Below, one piece after another: positions 15,536 through 24,448 of a stretch of 64,000 nucleotides of DNA. The notes beneath the pieces are model-generated. The model did no database searches and was not told the DNA's origin. It saw nothing but the letters and a program-made list of their open reading frames with translations. Each line of letters begins with the position of its first letter. Within the stretch, counting starts at the first letter, position 1. The DNA is from Pseudomonas yamanorum. Its GTDB lineage: Bacteria; Pseudomonadota; Gammaproteobacteria; Pseudomonadales; Pseudomonadaceae. The stretch is from the NCBI RefSeq assembly GCF_013386765.1, contig NZ_JACARE010000015.1, positions 133,884-197,883 of the forward strand. Direction: 5' to 3'. Both the position numbers and the translations under genes were made by a program.

Positions 15536-17434
15536 TCAGGCGCCGACGATCCCGCCATCATCCCGACGAATCGCCATCACCGATGAGCGTGGCTTGCCAT
15601 TCGGCAGATGTTCCGGCCAGGTCGAGCCACCGGTTTCCCCCGGATGCTGAATCCCTACAAACAGGGTTTTCTGGTCTGGCGAGAAGCTGATCCCGGTCAC
15701 TTCACAGGCCACCGGCCCTACCATGAACCGGCGAATTTCCCCGGTCGCCGGGTCGGCGCACAGCATCTGGTTGTTGCCCATGCCGGCAAAGTCGCCGCCG
15801 TTGCTGTAGTCGCCATCGGTGAGGATCCACAACCGCCCGGCCTTGTCGAAGCCCAGGCCGTCCGGGCTGTTGAACATGTTCTGCGGGTTGATGTTGGATG
15901 AGCCGCCCTTGGGCGTCCCGGCGTGCACGGTCGGATTGCCGGCCACCACGAACAAATCCCAACTGAAGTCCGGCGCGCCATGGTCGTTGGCATTGGCCTT
16001 CCAGCGCAGGATCTGCCCGTAGACGTTCTTCTCCCGCGGGTTCGGGCCGCCCACCGGCTGGCCGTCTTCGCCGCGCTTGGCGTTGTTGGTCAGGGTGCAA
16101 TACACCTGGCCGTCGGCAGGGCTGACCACGATCCATTCCGGGCGGTCCATGCGGGTGGCTTTCACCACGCTGGCCGCCAGGCGTGCGTGGATCAGCACTT
16201 CGGCCTGGCTGGCGAAACCGCTGTTGACGTCGATGCCGTTCTTGCCGTAGGTCAGTTCGACCCATTGGCCCTGGCCCTTGGGATGGTCGGCATTGCCGTC
16301 GCCCGCGTCGAAGATCGCCACGTACAAGGTGCCGTGGTCCAGCAGGTCCTTGTTGGCCTTGGGGCTCTTGTGGTTGATCTTGTCGCGGCTGATGAACTTG
16401 TAGATGAACTCGCCGCGCTCGTCGTCGCCCATGTACACCACGGCGCGGCCGTCGCGGGTTTGCGCCAGGGCAGCGTTTTCGTGCTTGAAGCGGCCCAAGG
16501 CGGTGCGCTTGACCGGCGTGGATTGCGGGTCGAACGGGTCGATTTCCACCACCCAGCCATGGCGGTTGAGTTCGTTGGGGTTCTTGGCCATGTCGAAGCG
16601 CGGGTCATGCGGGTGCCAGTGGATGTCTTTGCTGGCGGCCACCACACCGTAGCGTTTCTGCCCGGCGTCGAAGGTTTGTTGCGGGTTGCTGCTGCCGAAG
16701 CAGTCGGTGAAGTTTTCTTCGCAGGTGAGATAGGTGCCCCACGGCGTCTTCCCGTTGGCGCAGTTCTGGAAGGTGCCGAGGACTTTCTTGCCGGTTTTGT
16801 CGGCACTGGTTTTCAGCCAGGCATGGCCCGCCGCAGGCCCGCCAAAGCGGATCGGCGAGTTGCCGTGGATGCGTCGGTTGTATTTCGAGTCCTGGACGAA
16901 CTGCCAGGTATCACCTTTGCGCCGCACTTCGATCACCGACACGCCTTCGCTGGCCTGGGCCTTGCGCACGTCTTCGGTCGATTGCGGCGCGCCGCCGTGG
17001 GCGTAGAGGTAGCGGTAGTTGGTGTATTCGTTGTTGATCGCCATCAGCGCGCGGTTCTCGTCACCGGGGAAGGCGAACAGGCTCATGCCGTCGTTGTTGT
17101 CGCCGAACTGCTGTTCCTGGGCCTTGGCGGTGCCGTTGCCGCTGGGGTCGAAGGCCGGCGCGTTCTTGTGCAGCGGCTGGCCCCAACTGATCAGCACCGA
17201 GGCGCTGTAGCCGGGCGGCAGGGTGATGGCGTCGCTGGTGGCTGAGGCGATGCTGGCGAAACCCAGCAATGGGCTGTTGGAGGCGGCGTTCACGGCCAGG
17301 GCGCTGCGGGTCAGCAGGTTGCCGCCGAGGAACATCGCCGCACCGCACAGGGCGCCGGCGCCGATAAAACGCCGACGGGTGAGGCCGACCATCTGTTCCA
17401 GGTCGGTGGCTTGGTTTTCTTCTAATAGGCTCAT
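15536..17434 (-). CDS. PhoX/DUF839 family phosphatase, Tat-exported
   Basis: A 632-residue protein with a twin-arginine signal (TRRRFIGAGALCGAAMFLGG, about 19-38) followed by the PhoX fold. Recognisable pieces are GTYLTCEENFTDCFG, HGWVVEIDPFDP and GRAVVYMGDDERGEFIYKFI. PhoX enzymes are calcium- and iron-dependent periplasmic alkaline phosphatases that release phosphate from organic esters. The ATG at 17434 follows GGGAG at 6 nt; the upstream open frame overlaps modE and is ignored. No convincing Pho box is seen in the 71-bp gap to modE, so phosphate control is unproven. Confidence 0.88.
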   Translation of the reverse strand: MSLLEENQATDLEQMVGLTRRRFIGAGALCGAAMFLGGNLLTRSALAVNAASNSPLLGFASIASATSDAITLPPGYSASVLISWGQPLHKNAPAFDPSGNGTAKAQEQQFGDNNDGMSLFAFPGDENRALMAINNEYTNYRYLYAHGGAPQSTEDVRKAQASEGVSVIEVRRKGDTWQFVQDSKYNRRIHGNSPIRFGGPAAGHAWLKTSADKTGKKVLGTFQNCANGKTPWGTYLTCEENFTDCFGSSNPQQTFDAGQKRYGVVAASKDIHWHPHDPRFDMAKNPNELNRHGWVVEIDPFDPQSTPVKRTALGRFKHENAALAQTRDGRAVVYMGDDERGEFIYKFISRDKINHKSPKANKDLLDHGTLYVAIFDAGDGNADHPKGQGQWVELTYGKNGIDVNSGFASQAEVLIHARLAASVVKATRMDRPEWIVVSPADGQVYCTLTNNAKRGEDGQPVGGPNPREKNVYGQILRWKANANDHGAPDFSWDLFVVAGNPTVHAGTPKGGSSNINPQNMFNSPDGLGFDKAGRLWILTDGDYSNGGDFAGMGNNQMLCADPATGEIRRFMVGPVACEVTGISFSPDQKTLFVGIQHPGETGGSTWPEHLPNGKPRSSVMAIRRDDGGIVGA

Positions 17435-17505
17435 TTCAGGCTCCCTGCGGGTTTTTGCAGACACCTTAGGGAGCGGTCGTGACGAAATTGTTGCAGTTTG
17501 AAGCG

Positions 17506-18270
17506 CTACACCGGGGTGCCTAGCAGCACGTTGCTGGGGGAGAACTGCACCTTCACCGGGTGGCCTTCGGCGGCATTCATCTGCGCAAGCGCCTCGGGCC
17601 GGGCCAGGGCACACAAAACCTGGCCGTTGGGCAGGGTGATACGCACCTCGCTGGGACCATCCTCGGCGTCGAGAATGGCCTCGATTTTCCCTTCCAGGCA
17701 ATTGTGTCCAGGTGTTGCTGGCTGCGAGACGGCCAGCACTTCAAGCCAGCCGGCCTTGATCAGGGCGACGACTTCCGTGCCGATCTCCAGCTCCAGGCGC
17801 AACGTGCTGTCGTGGGTAATCTGCGCCTCCAGGCTCAACCCGGCGGCCAGTTCCAGGCGAATCAGATCGTTGCGGCCGTGGCTGTCGATGGCAATCACCC
17901 GGCCGTGCAATTGGTTGCGTGCGCTGGTGCGCAGCATCAGGCGGCCCAGCAGGTTGAAGTCGCTGGCGTCTTCGGCGGAGTCCAGCACCTGGGCTTGCAG
18001 CACCTGCAGGCGCTGGTAAAGGCGCAATACCCGTTCGCCTTCGGACGTCAGCTTGGCGCCGCCGCCGCCCTTACCGCCCACGCTGCGTTCTACCAGGGGC
18101 TTTTGCGCCAGGTTGTTCAGCTCGTCGATGGCGTCCCACGCGGCCTTGTAGCTCAAGCCCGCGCTTTTTGCGGCGCGGGTGATGGAGCCCTGTTCGGCAA
18201 TGTGTTGCAGCAACGCAATGCGCTGGGGGCGACGGACGATGTGTTGGCTCAAGAGGGTTGGCAGGGACAT
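17506..18270 (-). CDS. modE: molybdate-responsive transcriptional regulator ModE
   Basis: A 254-residue protein with the ModE layout: an N-terminal winged helix (about 15-110; ITRAAKSAGLSYKAAWDAIDELN and the glycine-rich SVGGKGGGGAKLT wing) and two Mop/TOBE modules (about 125-185 and 190-254). The tandem TOBE modules bind molybdate or tungstate, after which the dimer represses modABC and activates molybdoenzyme genes. No modABC genes are in the window. The Shine-Dalgarno is weak, so the start is chosen by family length. Confidence 0.93.
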   Translation of the reverse strand: MSLPTLLSQHIVRRPQRIALLQHIAEQGSITRAAKSAGLSYKAAWDAIDELNNLAQKPLVERSVGGKGGGGAKLTSEGERVLRLYQRLQVLQAQVLDSAEDASDFNLLGRLMLRTSARNQLHGRVIAIDSHGRNDLIRLELAAGLSLEAQITHDSTLRLELEIGTEVVALIKAGWLEVLAVSQPATPGHNCLEGKIEAILDAEDGPSEVRITLPNGQVLCALARPEALAQMNAAEGHPVKVQFSPSNVLLGTPV

Positions 18271-18327
18271 GGCTACACGCTTCGATGGAATGCGCAGACG
18301 TTGCGGGCAGGGCGCTCCCGAGTCAAG

Positions 18328-19065
18328 TCATGTGCCCGGCTTGGGCGTGCGCGCCAGGCAATACACGTCGACTTGCCGGGCGCCGGCGTCCATCAGCAAT
18401 CGGGCGAGGCTGTTGGCGGTGGCGCCGGTGGTAAGCACGTCGTCGATCAGCGCCAGGTGCCGGCCTTTGACTTGGGCACCTTCTGCCAGGGCGAAGGCCT
18501 GGAGCAGGTTGCGCTGGCGGGTTTTGGCGTCCAGATCCTGCTGCGCCACGGTTTCATGAGGCCGTAACAGCAGGTGCTCATCGTAAGGGATATTCAGGTA
18601 ATTGCTCAGCCAGCGGGCGAGCATCGCCGCCTGGTTGAAACCCCGTTCCCGCAGGCGTTTGCGGGCCAAAGGCACGGGCAGCAGGCAGTCGGGGCGCATG
18701 AGTTCGGCATCGTCATAACGGTGTTGCAGAAATTGCCCCAGCAGATGCGCGAGCAAATGCCCCAGCGGCCAGCGGGCCTGATGCTTGAAACGGCTGATCA
18801 GGCTGTCGACGGGAAAGCTGTAAGTCCAGGGCGCAACCACGTGTTTAAACGCCGGCGGTCGCTTCAGGCATTGGCCGCACACCAGGCCCGCCATGGGCAA
18901 CGGCAGCGCGCACACTTCGCAGTGGTCCATCAGCCAGGGCAGCTCGGTTTCGCAGACGTTGCAGACAGGATGGGCGGTTTCGCTGAGTTCATCGCAGACC
19001 AGACAGGTCTGGTTGCTTTTTAACCAGATGTAAACCTCGTGTTTGTTATCAAGTTGACAGTGCAT
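18328..19065 (-). CDS. ComF family phosphoribosyltransferase-like protein
   Basis: A 245-residue protein with an N-terminal cysteine cluster of several CxxC pairs (about 21-66: CLVC, CNVC, CEVC, CGQC), which probably binds zinc. The C-terminal phosphoribosyltransferase domain carries a PRPP loop, [17 protein letters not shown] (about 203-219). ComF proteins support DNA uptake in competent bacteria, and the gamma-proteobacterial GntX/ComF members are linked to DNA processing or utilisation. It diverges from bioB with 90 bp between. AAGGA lies before the ATG. Confidence 0.88.
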   Translation of the reverse strand: MHCQLDNKHEVYIWLKSNQTCLVCDELSETAHPVCNVCETELPWLMDHCEVCALPLPMAGLVCGQCLKRPPAFKHVVAPWTYSFPVDSLISRFKHQARWPLGHLLAHLLGQFLQHRYDDAELMRPDCLLPVPLARKRLRERGFNQAAMLARWLSNYLNIPYDEHLLLRPHETVAQQDLDAKTRQRNLLQAFALAEGAQVKGRHLALIDDVLTTGATANSLARLLMDAGARQVDVYCLARTPKPGT

Positions 19066-19155
19066 GAATCTTCCTTAAATATGCCGAGCATCCGTGTCGT
19101 GCCTGTGGGTATTACTCCCCGCAGGGCTTGCCAAAGCATAATCAAGGAATCGCCC

Positions 19156-20211
19156 ATGAGCGCCAGCATCACTGCCAACCTGCGTCACGATTGGTCTTTA
19201 GCCGAAGTCAAAGCGCTGTTTGTGCAGCCCTTCAATGACCTGTTGTTCCAGGCGCAGACCGTGCACCGCGCGCATTTCGACGCCAACCGCGTCCAGGTTT
19301 CCACGCTGCTGTCGATCAAGACCGGCGCCTGCCCGGAAGATTGCAAATATTGTCCGCAGTCGGGCCACTACAACACGGGCCTGGAAAAAGAAAAGCTGAT
19401 GGAAGTGCAGAAGGTCCTCGAAGAGGCCGCCCGCGCCAAGGCCATCGGTTCGACCCGTTTCTGCATGGGCGCCGCCTGGAAGCATCCGTCGGCCAAAGAC
19501 ATGCCCTACGTGCTGGAGATGGTCAAAGGCGTGAAAGCCATGGGCCTGGAAACCTGCATGACCCTCGGCCGCCTCGACCAGGACCAGACCGAAGCCCTGG
19601 CCCAGGCCGGCCTCGACTACTACAACCACAACCTCGACACCTCGCCGGAGTTCTACGGTTCGATCATCACCACCCGCACCTACGGCGAGCGCCTGCAAAC
19701 CCTGGCGTACGTGCGTGATTCGGGGATGAAGATCTGCTCCGGCGGCATCCTCGGCATGGGCGAGTCCCTGGACGATCGCGCCAACCTGCTGATCCAGCTG
19801 GCCAACCTGCCGGAGCATCCGGAATCGGTGCCGATCAACATGCTGGTGAAAGTGGTGGGTACGCCGCTGGAAAACGCCGAAGACATCGACCCGTTCGACT
19901 TCATCCGCATGCTGGCGGTGGCGCGCATCCTGATGCCGCAGTCCCATGTGCGGCTGTCGGCCGGGCGTGAGGCGATGAACGAGCAGATGCAGGCCCTGGC
20001 GTTTTTTGCCGGTGCCAACTCGATTTTCTACGGCGACAAACTGCTGACCACCGCCAACCCGCAGGCGGATAAAGACATGCAGTTGTTCTCGCGCCTGGGC
20101 ATCTTGCCGGAGGCCCGTGAAGAGCACGCCGATGAAGTGCACCAGGCGGCGATCGAGCAGGCGCTGGTAGAACAGAAAAGTAGCGAGCAGTTCTACAACG
20201 CGGCTGTTTAA
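19156..20211 (+). CDS. bioB: biotin synthase
   Basis: A 351-residue radical-SAM enzyme inserting sulfur into dethiobiotin, the last step of biotin synthesis. The 4Fe-4S motif is [11 protein letters not shown] (about 56-66), and the conserved [11 protein letters not shown] (about 155-165) is present. The start is the ATG at 19156 with AAGGA 7 nt upstream; the frame open from 19039 covers the divergent comF start. It heads bioBFHCD, the usual Pseudomonas order, and is separated from bioF by a REPIN. Confidence 0.98.
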   Translation: MSASITANLRHDWSLAEVKALFVQPFNDLLFQAQTVHRAHFDANRVQVSTLLSIKTGACPEDCKYCPQSGHYNTGLEKEKLMEVQKVLEEAARAKAIGSTRFCMGAAWKHPSAKDMPYVLEMVKGVKAMGLETCMTLGRLDQDQTEALAQAGLDYYNHNLDTSPEFYGSIITTRTYGERLQTLAYVRDSGMKICSGGILGMGESLDDRANLLIQLANLPEHPESVPINMLVKVVGTPLENAEDIDPFDFIRMLAVARILMPQSHVRLSAGREAMNEQMQALAFFAGANSIFYGDKLLTTANPQADKDMQLFSRLGILPEAREEHADEVHQAAIEQALVEQKSSEQFYNAAV

Positions 20212-20240
20212 GCCATATCTCTTGTCGAAGTGCGGTCCAG

Positions 20241-20329
20241 TGTGGGAGCTGGCTTGCCTGCGATAGCGGTCTGTCAGGCACATTGATGCTGAAAGTGCCG
20301 CCGTCATCGCAGGCAAGCCAGCTCCCACA
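20241..20329. repeat. REPIN inside the biotin operon
   Basis: The arms are 20241-20266 (TGTGGGAGCTGGCTTGCCTG...) and 20306-20329 (complementary). They lie in the 143-bp bioB-bioF gap, so the transcript would carry a long hairpin that could alter the stoichiometry of bioB relative to bioFHCD. Confidence 0.88.
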
Positions 20330-20354
20330 GGGTTGAGCGCTAATCGAGGTCTGC

Positions 20355-21533
20355 ATGTCTTTCGATCTCGCCGCGCGTCTTGCGGCCCGTCGTGCCGAGC
20401 ACCTGTACCGTCAACGTCCACTGCTGCAGAGCCCTCAAGGCCCTGAAGTGGTGGTCGATGGCCAGCCGTTACTGGCGTTCTGCAACAACGATTACCTGGG
20501 CCTGGCCAATCACCCGCAAGTGATTGAAGCCTGGCGCGCGGGCGCGGCACGCTGGGGTGTGGGCGGTGGCGCTTCACACCTGGTGATCGGCCACAGCACG
20601 CCGCACCATGAACTGGAAGAAGCCCTGGCCGACCTGACCGGCCGCCCGCGGGCGCTGCTGTTCACCACCGGTTACATGGCCAACCTCGGCGCGGTCACGG
20701 CGCTGGTGGGGCAGGGCGATACGGTGCTGGAAGACCGTCTCAACCACGCTTCGTTGCTGGATGCCGGTTTGCTCTCGGGAGCGCGCTTTAATCGTTATCT
20801 GCACAACGACGCGGCCAGCCTGGCCAAGCGCCTGGAGAAGGCCACCGGCAATACGCTGGTAGTGACCGATGGCGTGTTCAGCATGGACGGCGACCTGGCC
20901 GACCTGCCGGAGCTGGCCCGTGAAACCCGGGCCCGGGGCGCGTGGCTGATGGTGGATGACGCCCATGGCTTCGGGCCTCTGGGCGCCAATGGTGGCGGGA
21001 TCGTCGAGCATTTTGGCTTGAGTCAGGAAGACGTGCCGGTATTGGTGGGCACCCTGGGCAAGGCCTTCGGTACTGCCGGGGCATTTGTGGCGGGTAGTGA
21101 GGAACTGATCGAAAGCCTGATCCAGTTTGCCCGCCCGTATATCTACACCACCAGCCAACCGCCGGCGTTGGCCTGCGCCACGCTGAAAAGCCTGGAACTG
21201 CTGCGCACCGAGCATTGGCGGCGGGAGCATCTCAAGGGGTTGATCCGCCAGTTCCGCCAAGGCGCCGAGCAGATCGGCCTGGAGCTGATGGACAGTTTCA
21301 CGCCGATCCAGCCGATCATGATTGGCGACAGCGCCCGTGCCGTGCGTTTGTCGCAGATGCTCCGTGAGCGCGGGCTGATGGTGACGGCGATCCGCCCGCC
21401 AACCGTGCCCGCCGGCAGCGCCCGCCTGCGGGTGACCCTGACGGCGGCCCACAGCGAAGCCCAGGTGCAGCTATTGTTAAACGCATTGGAAGAGTGTTTC
21501 CGCTTGTTAGGCCAGGAGCCCGACCATGCGTGA
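20355..21533 (+). CDS. bioF: 8-amino-7-oxononanoate synthase
   Basis: A 392-residue PLP enzyme joining pimeloyl-ACP and alanine. The aminotransferase-fold landmarks are [11 protein letters not shown] (about 42-52), [24 protein letters not shown] and the PLP lysine in [17 protein letters not shown] (about 230-246). GAGG precedes the ATG by 5 nt. It overlaps bioH by 8 bp, indicating coupled translation. Confidence 0.97.
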   Translation: MSFDLAARLAARRAEHLYRQRPLLQSPQGPEVVVDGQPLLAFCNNDYLGLANHPQVIEAWRAGAARWGVGGGASHLVIGHSTPHHELEEALADLTGRPRALLFTTGYMANLGAVTALVGQGDTVLEDRLNHASLLDAGLLSGARFNRYLHNDAASLAKRLEKATGNTLVVTDGVFSMDGDLADLPELARETRARGAWLMVDDAHGFGPLGANGGGIVEHFGLSQEDVPVLVGTLGKAFGTAGAFVAGSEELIESLIQFARPYIYTTSQPPALACATLKSLELLRTEHWRREHLKGLIRQFRQGAEQIGLELMDSFTPIQPIMIGDSARAVRLSQMLRERGLMVTAIRPPTVPAGSARLRVTLTAAHSEAQVQLLLNALEECFRLLGQEPDHA

Positions 21534-22257
21534 TCGACTGATACTGCTGCCCGGCTGGGGCCTTGGCGTGTCGCCGCTGGAACCGCTGGCGGCGGCGCTG
21601 CAAGGGCTGGATGAACACCTGCGGGTGCATATCGAACCCTTGCCGGTGCTGGCTTCCGGCGACCTCGACGAATGGCTGGACGAGCTGGACGCCAGCCTGC
21701 CGGACAACGTTTGGCTGGGTGGCTGGTCCCTCGGCGGGATGCTGGCTTCTGAGCTTGCAGCGCGCCGCGGCGATCGTTGCTGTGGCCTGGTGACCCTGGC
21801 CAGCAATCCGTGTTTTGTCGCCCATGACGGCTGGCCGAGCGCAATGCCCGGCGAAACCTTCGATGCGTTTCTCGCCGGGTGCAATGCCGATTCCCAGGTC
21901 ACGCTCAAGCGCTTCGGCCTGCTGTGTGCCAAGGGCGCGGAAGACCCTCGCGGGCTGGCGCGCTTGTTGGTCAGTGGAGCGCCGAATACGCCTTCTCCGG
22001 TCCTGATGAATGGCCTTGAATTACTCGCTCAATTGGATACCCGTGAGGCGTTGCTGGCCTTTCGTGGCCCACAGTTGCACCTGTTTGCCGGCATGGACGG
22101 CCTGGTGCCCGCCGAGGCGGCCAGCGACTTGCTGACGTTGCTGCCCGATGTTGAAATCGGCCTGATTGAACAGGCCGGTCACGCTTTTCTACTGGAGGAC
22201 CCCCACGGTGTGGCGGGGGCCATCCAGGCTTTTTTGCATGAGTGCGGTGATGACTGA
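21526..22257 (+). CDS. bioH: pimeloyl-ACP methyl ester carboxylesterase
   Basis: A 243-residue alpha/beta hydrolase. The nucleophile elbow is GGWSLGGML (about 64-72), with the acid in GMDGLVP (about 188-194) and the histidine in [11 protein letters not shown] (about 216-226). It removes the methyl group from pimeloyl-ACP methyl ester, ending BioC-dependent pimelate synthesis. It overlaps both bioF (8 bp) and bioC (8 bp). Confidence 0.94.
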   Translation: MRDRLILLPGWGLGVSPLEPLAAALQGLDEHLRVHIEPLPVLASGDLDEWLDELDASLPDNVWLGGWSLGGMLASELAARRGDRCCGLVTLASNPCFVAHDGWPSAMPGETFDAFLAGCNADSQVTLKRFGLLCAKGAEDPRGLARLLVSGAPNTPSPVLMNGLELLAQLDTREALLAFRGPQLHLFAGMDGLVPAEAASDLLTLLPDVEIGLIEQAGHAFLLEDPHGVAGAIQAFLHECGDD

Positions 22258-23062
22258 TTTATCCCTTCCGGTGCTGCCGGGCGGCTTGCCAGACAAGCGC
22301 CAGGTAGCGGCCTCCTTTTCCCGCGCAGCCGCCAGTTACGACAGCGTTGCCGAGTTGCAGCGTACGGTGGGCAGTGAGCTGCTGCGACGTGTGCCGGCAG
22401 ATATCTCGCCGCAACGCTGGCTGGACCTGGGCTGCGGCACGGGTTATTTCAGTCGTGTGCTGGGCCAGTCATTTCCGGACACCCAAGGCGTGGCCCTGGA
22501 TATTGCCGAAGGCATGCTCAACCACGCCCGGCCGTTGGGTGGTGCGCAACATTTTATCGCTGGCGATGCCGAGCGCTTGCCGTTGCAGGACGCCAGTTGC
22601 GGGCTGATCTATTCGAGCCTTGCTGTGCAGTGGTGTTCGGACTTTGCCGCCGTACTCAGCGAGGCGCGGCGGGTGTTGCAGCCTGGCGGCGTGCTGGCGT
22701 TTGCCAGCCTGTGCGTGGGTACGCTGGATGAGTTGCGCGAAAGCTGGCGTGCGGCGGATGGCATGGTCCACGTCAATCGCTTCCGGCCATTCAGTGCTTA
22801 CCAGCAACTTTGCGCCGCCAGTGGCTTGCGGGTGCGCAGCCTGGAGCAGCGTCCCCACGTGCTGCATTACCCCGACGTGCGCAGCCTGACCCACGAATTG
22901 AAAGCCTTGGGTGCACACAATCTGAACCCGGGGCGCCCCGGAGGCTTGACGGGCCGGGCGCGGATTGTTGCACTGGTGCAAGCCTACGAGCAGTTCCGCC
23001 AGGCCCAGGGCCTGCCGGCAACTTATCAAGTGGTGTACGCCGTCCTGGAGAAACCTCTATGA
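22250..23062 (+). CDS. bioC: malonyl-ACP O-methyltransferase
   Basis: A 270-residue SAM-dependent methyltransferase with motif [17 protein letters not shown] (about 54-69). It methylates malonyl-ACP to start pimelate synthesis by the fatty acid pathway. I use the ATG at 22250 ([12 protein letters not shown]), which overlaps the bioH stop by 8 bp; an in-frame ATG at 22238 is also possible. It ends as ATGA with bioD. Confidence 0.94.
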   Translation: MTDLSLPVLPGGLPDKRQVAASFSRAAASYDSVAELQRTVGSELLRRVPADISPQRWLDLGCGTGYFSRVLGQSFPDTQGVALDIAEGMLNHARPLGGAQHFIAGDAERLPLQDASCGLIYSSLAVQWCSDFAAVLSEARRVLQPGGVLAFASLCVGTLDELRESWRAADGMVHVNRFRPFSAYQQLCAASGLRVRSLEQRPHVLHYPDVRSLTHELKALGAHNLNPGRPGGLTGRARIVALVQAYEQFRQAQGLPATYQVVYAVLEKPL

Positions 23063-23739
23063 GTGCCGCTTACTTCATCACGGGGACCGACACCGACGTC
23101 GGCAAGACCACCATCGCCGCGGGCCTGCTGCATGCCGCGCGTCAAGCCGGCAAAAGCACGGCGGCGGGCAAGCCGGTGGCCTCGGGCTGCCAACTGACGC
23201 CCAAGGGGCTGCGCAATTCGGATGCCCTGGCGTTGCTGGCCGAGTGTTCTTTGCCCTTGACCTATGCCGAGGTCAACCCGGTGGCGTTCGAGCCGGCCAT
23301 CGCACCGCATCTGGCGGCCCGTGAAGCCGGAGTGGCGCTGACGGTGCAGTCGTTGCTCAAACCCATGCAGCATATTCTGGCCAAGCAGGCCGACTTCACC
23401 CTGATTGAAGGTGCGGGCGGCTGGCGTGTGCCCTTGGCGGATCAGGACAACCTGTCGGACCTGGCCCAGGCGCTGAAGCTGCCGGTGATCCTGGTGGTGG
23501 GCGTGCGGCTGGGTTGCATCAGCCACGCGCTGCTGACCGCCGAAGCCATCGCCCGGGACGGTTTGCCGTTGGCAGGTTGGGTGGCGAATATCATCGACCC
23601 CAAGACCTCTCGTCTGGAAGAAAACCTCGCCACCCTGGCTGAACGGCTGCCCGCGCCATGCCTGGGCAGGGTGCCAAAGCTCAAGCATCCCGGCGCTGAA
23701 GCGGTGGCGGAGTACTTGCAACTGGACCTGCTTGACTAG
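23059..23739 (+). CDS. bioD: dethiobiotin synthetase
   Basis: A 226-residue P-loop ATPase with the N-terminal [16 protein letters not shown] (about 8-23) that binds ATP and 7,8-diaminopelargonate. Further landmarks are GKPVASGCQ and the [13 protein letters not shown] segment. It closes the ureido ring before BioB. The ATG overlaps the bioC stop (ATGA), and GGAG lies upstream. bioA, the missing aminotransferase of the pathway, is not in the window. Confidence 0.96.
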   Translation: MSAAYFITGTDTDVGKTTIAAGLLHAARQAGKSTAAGKPVASGCQLTPKGLRNSDALALLAECSLPLTYAEVNPVAFEPAIAPHLAAREAGVALTVQSLLKPMQHILAKQADFTLIEGAGGWRVPLADQDNLSDLAQALKLPVILVVGVRLGCISHALLTAEAIARDGLPLAGWVANIIDPKTSRLEENLATLAERLPAPCLGRVPKLKHPGAEAVAEYLQLDLLD

Positions 23740-23846
23740 TTTTGCCTATCAATAAGGCATTATGCCATTAGTGTTTTTGACGGGCGTTTTGCCGGTATGT
23801 CTGCTTCAATAACGGTTCACGATTCTCTTATAGGCAGGTTCACGCC

Positions 23847-24128
23847 ATGGAAATCTCTGGTAGCAGTGCGTTTTACTCGGGGCTGAGCGCGATTCAGACC
23901 GGGCAGAACCGTGTCGACCAGGCCGCCGGCAAGATTGCCAGCGCCGCCACTACCCAGCCTTCGGATGCGCAGAACGATCGCTTGCGTGCAGCCGATGCCA
24001 ATCAGGCGTCGAACTCGGCCAGCAATATGGTCGAGATGGCCCAAGGCAAGTTCCAGGTCGAACTGGGCGCCAAAGTCGCCAAGGCTTCCGACGAAATGCT
24101 CGGCACGTTGATCGATACCTACGCCTGA
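23847..24128 (+). CDS. conserved small protein with hook/rod-like N-terminus
   Basis: A 93-residue protein. Its N-terminus (SSAFYSGLSAIQTGQNRVDQ) looks like the N-terminal helix of flagellar rod and hook proteins, and its C-terminal half (NMVEMAQGKFQVELGAKVAK) resembles small putative motility proteins of the YjfB kind. It has no signal peptide and no cysteine. It lies 107 bp after bioD and precedes a REPIN; in other pseudomonads a hypothetical gene occupies this place. The likeness to flagellar proteins is my reading and could be coincidental heptad-like composition. Confidence 0.75.
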   Translation: MEISGSSAFYSGLSAIQTGQNRVDQAAGKIASAATTQPSDAQNDRLRAADANQASNSASNMVEMAQGKFQVELGAKVAKASDEMLGTLIDTYA

Positions 24129-24150
24129 ATGTTGCGCTCTCCAGCTTCTC

Positions 24151-24237
24151 TGTAGGAGCTGGCTTGCCTGCGATAGCATCACCTCAGCCATCCTGATACA
24201 CCGCGGCGCCTGCATCGCAGGCAAGCCAGCTCCCACA
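24151..24237. repeat. REPIN: inverted REP pair
   Basis: The left arm 24151-24176 starts TGTAGGAGCTGGCTTGCCTG and the right arm 24213-24237 is its complement, with a 36-bp spacer. It is the last REP element in the window. Confidence 0.88.
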
Positions 24238-24344
24238 TTGATCTCCATCTCCCTCAGGTTTTGAATCTTCATGCGGCATTTCGCTGCAGGCCTTGCCGTG
24301 CCTGACGTTGACCCACGTCATGACAAACGGCATTTGCGCGACGC

Positions 24345-24373
24345 TTGACAAGGATTGGTCGTAAACGTATGTT
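24345..24373 (+). promoter_or_regulatory. candidate promoter of the first acyl-CoA dehydrogenase gene
   Basis: TTGACA (24345-24350) and TATGTT (24368-24373) are separated by 17 bp, giving a start near 24380 and a leader of about 70 nt. The -10 and start region are covered by the PsrA-like boxes. Confidence 0.55.
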
Positions 24374-24388
24374 TCAAACAACTGTTTG
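24361..24388. promoter_or_regulatory. two overlapping PsrA-like operators
   Basis: CAAAC-N4-GTTTG lies at 24375-24388 and fits the PsrA consensus (G/C)AAAC-N2-4-GTTT(G/C). A second copy, GAAAC-N4-GTTTA on the minus strand, lies at 24361-24375 and shares the boundary. PsrA is a TetR-type repressor released by long-chain fatty acids, and acyl-CoA dehydrogenase genes are among its known targets in Pseudomonas. The placement over the -10 fits repression. Confidence 0.65.
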
Positions 24389-24448
24389 ACCGCCATAACA
24401 CATCCACGCGGTTGTTCATCCCAGATACATCAGCAGAGGTTTATCGCT

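Noticed and set aside
17435..17505. Possible Pho box before the phoX-type gene
   Set aside because: Only a poor partial resemblance (one TCGTCAC-like half) to the tandem CTGTCAT consensus.
19054..19081. TTGACA-N16-TAAATA as the bioB promoter
   Set aside because: The -35 matches but the -10 is weak and the stretch overlaps the comF start; not strong enough to list.
23785..23815. FliA-like -10 (GCCGGTAT) before the 93-residue protein gene
   Set aside because: No TAAA-type -35 at the right spacing, so a flagellar sigma-28 promoter is not supported.
9..24237. Short repeated inverted units considered as a CRISPR array or transposon ends
   Set aside because: Copies are dispersed or paired, not regularly spaced with unique spacers, and there are no cas or transposase genes; they fit REP/REPIN elements.
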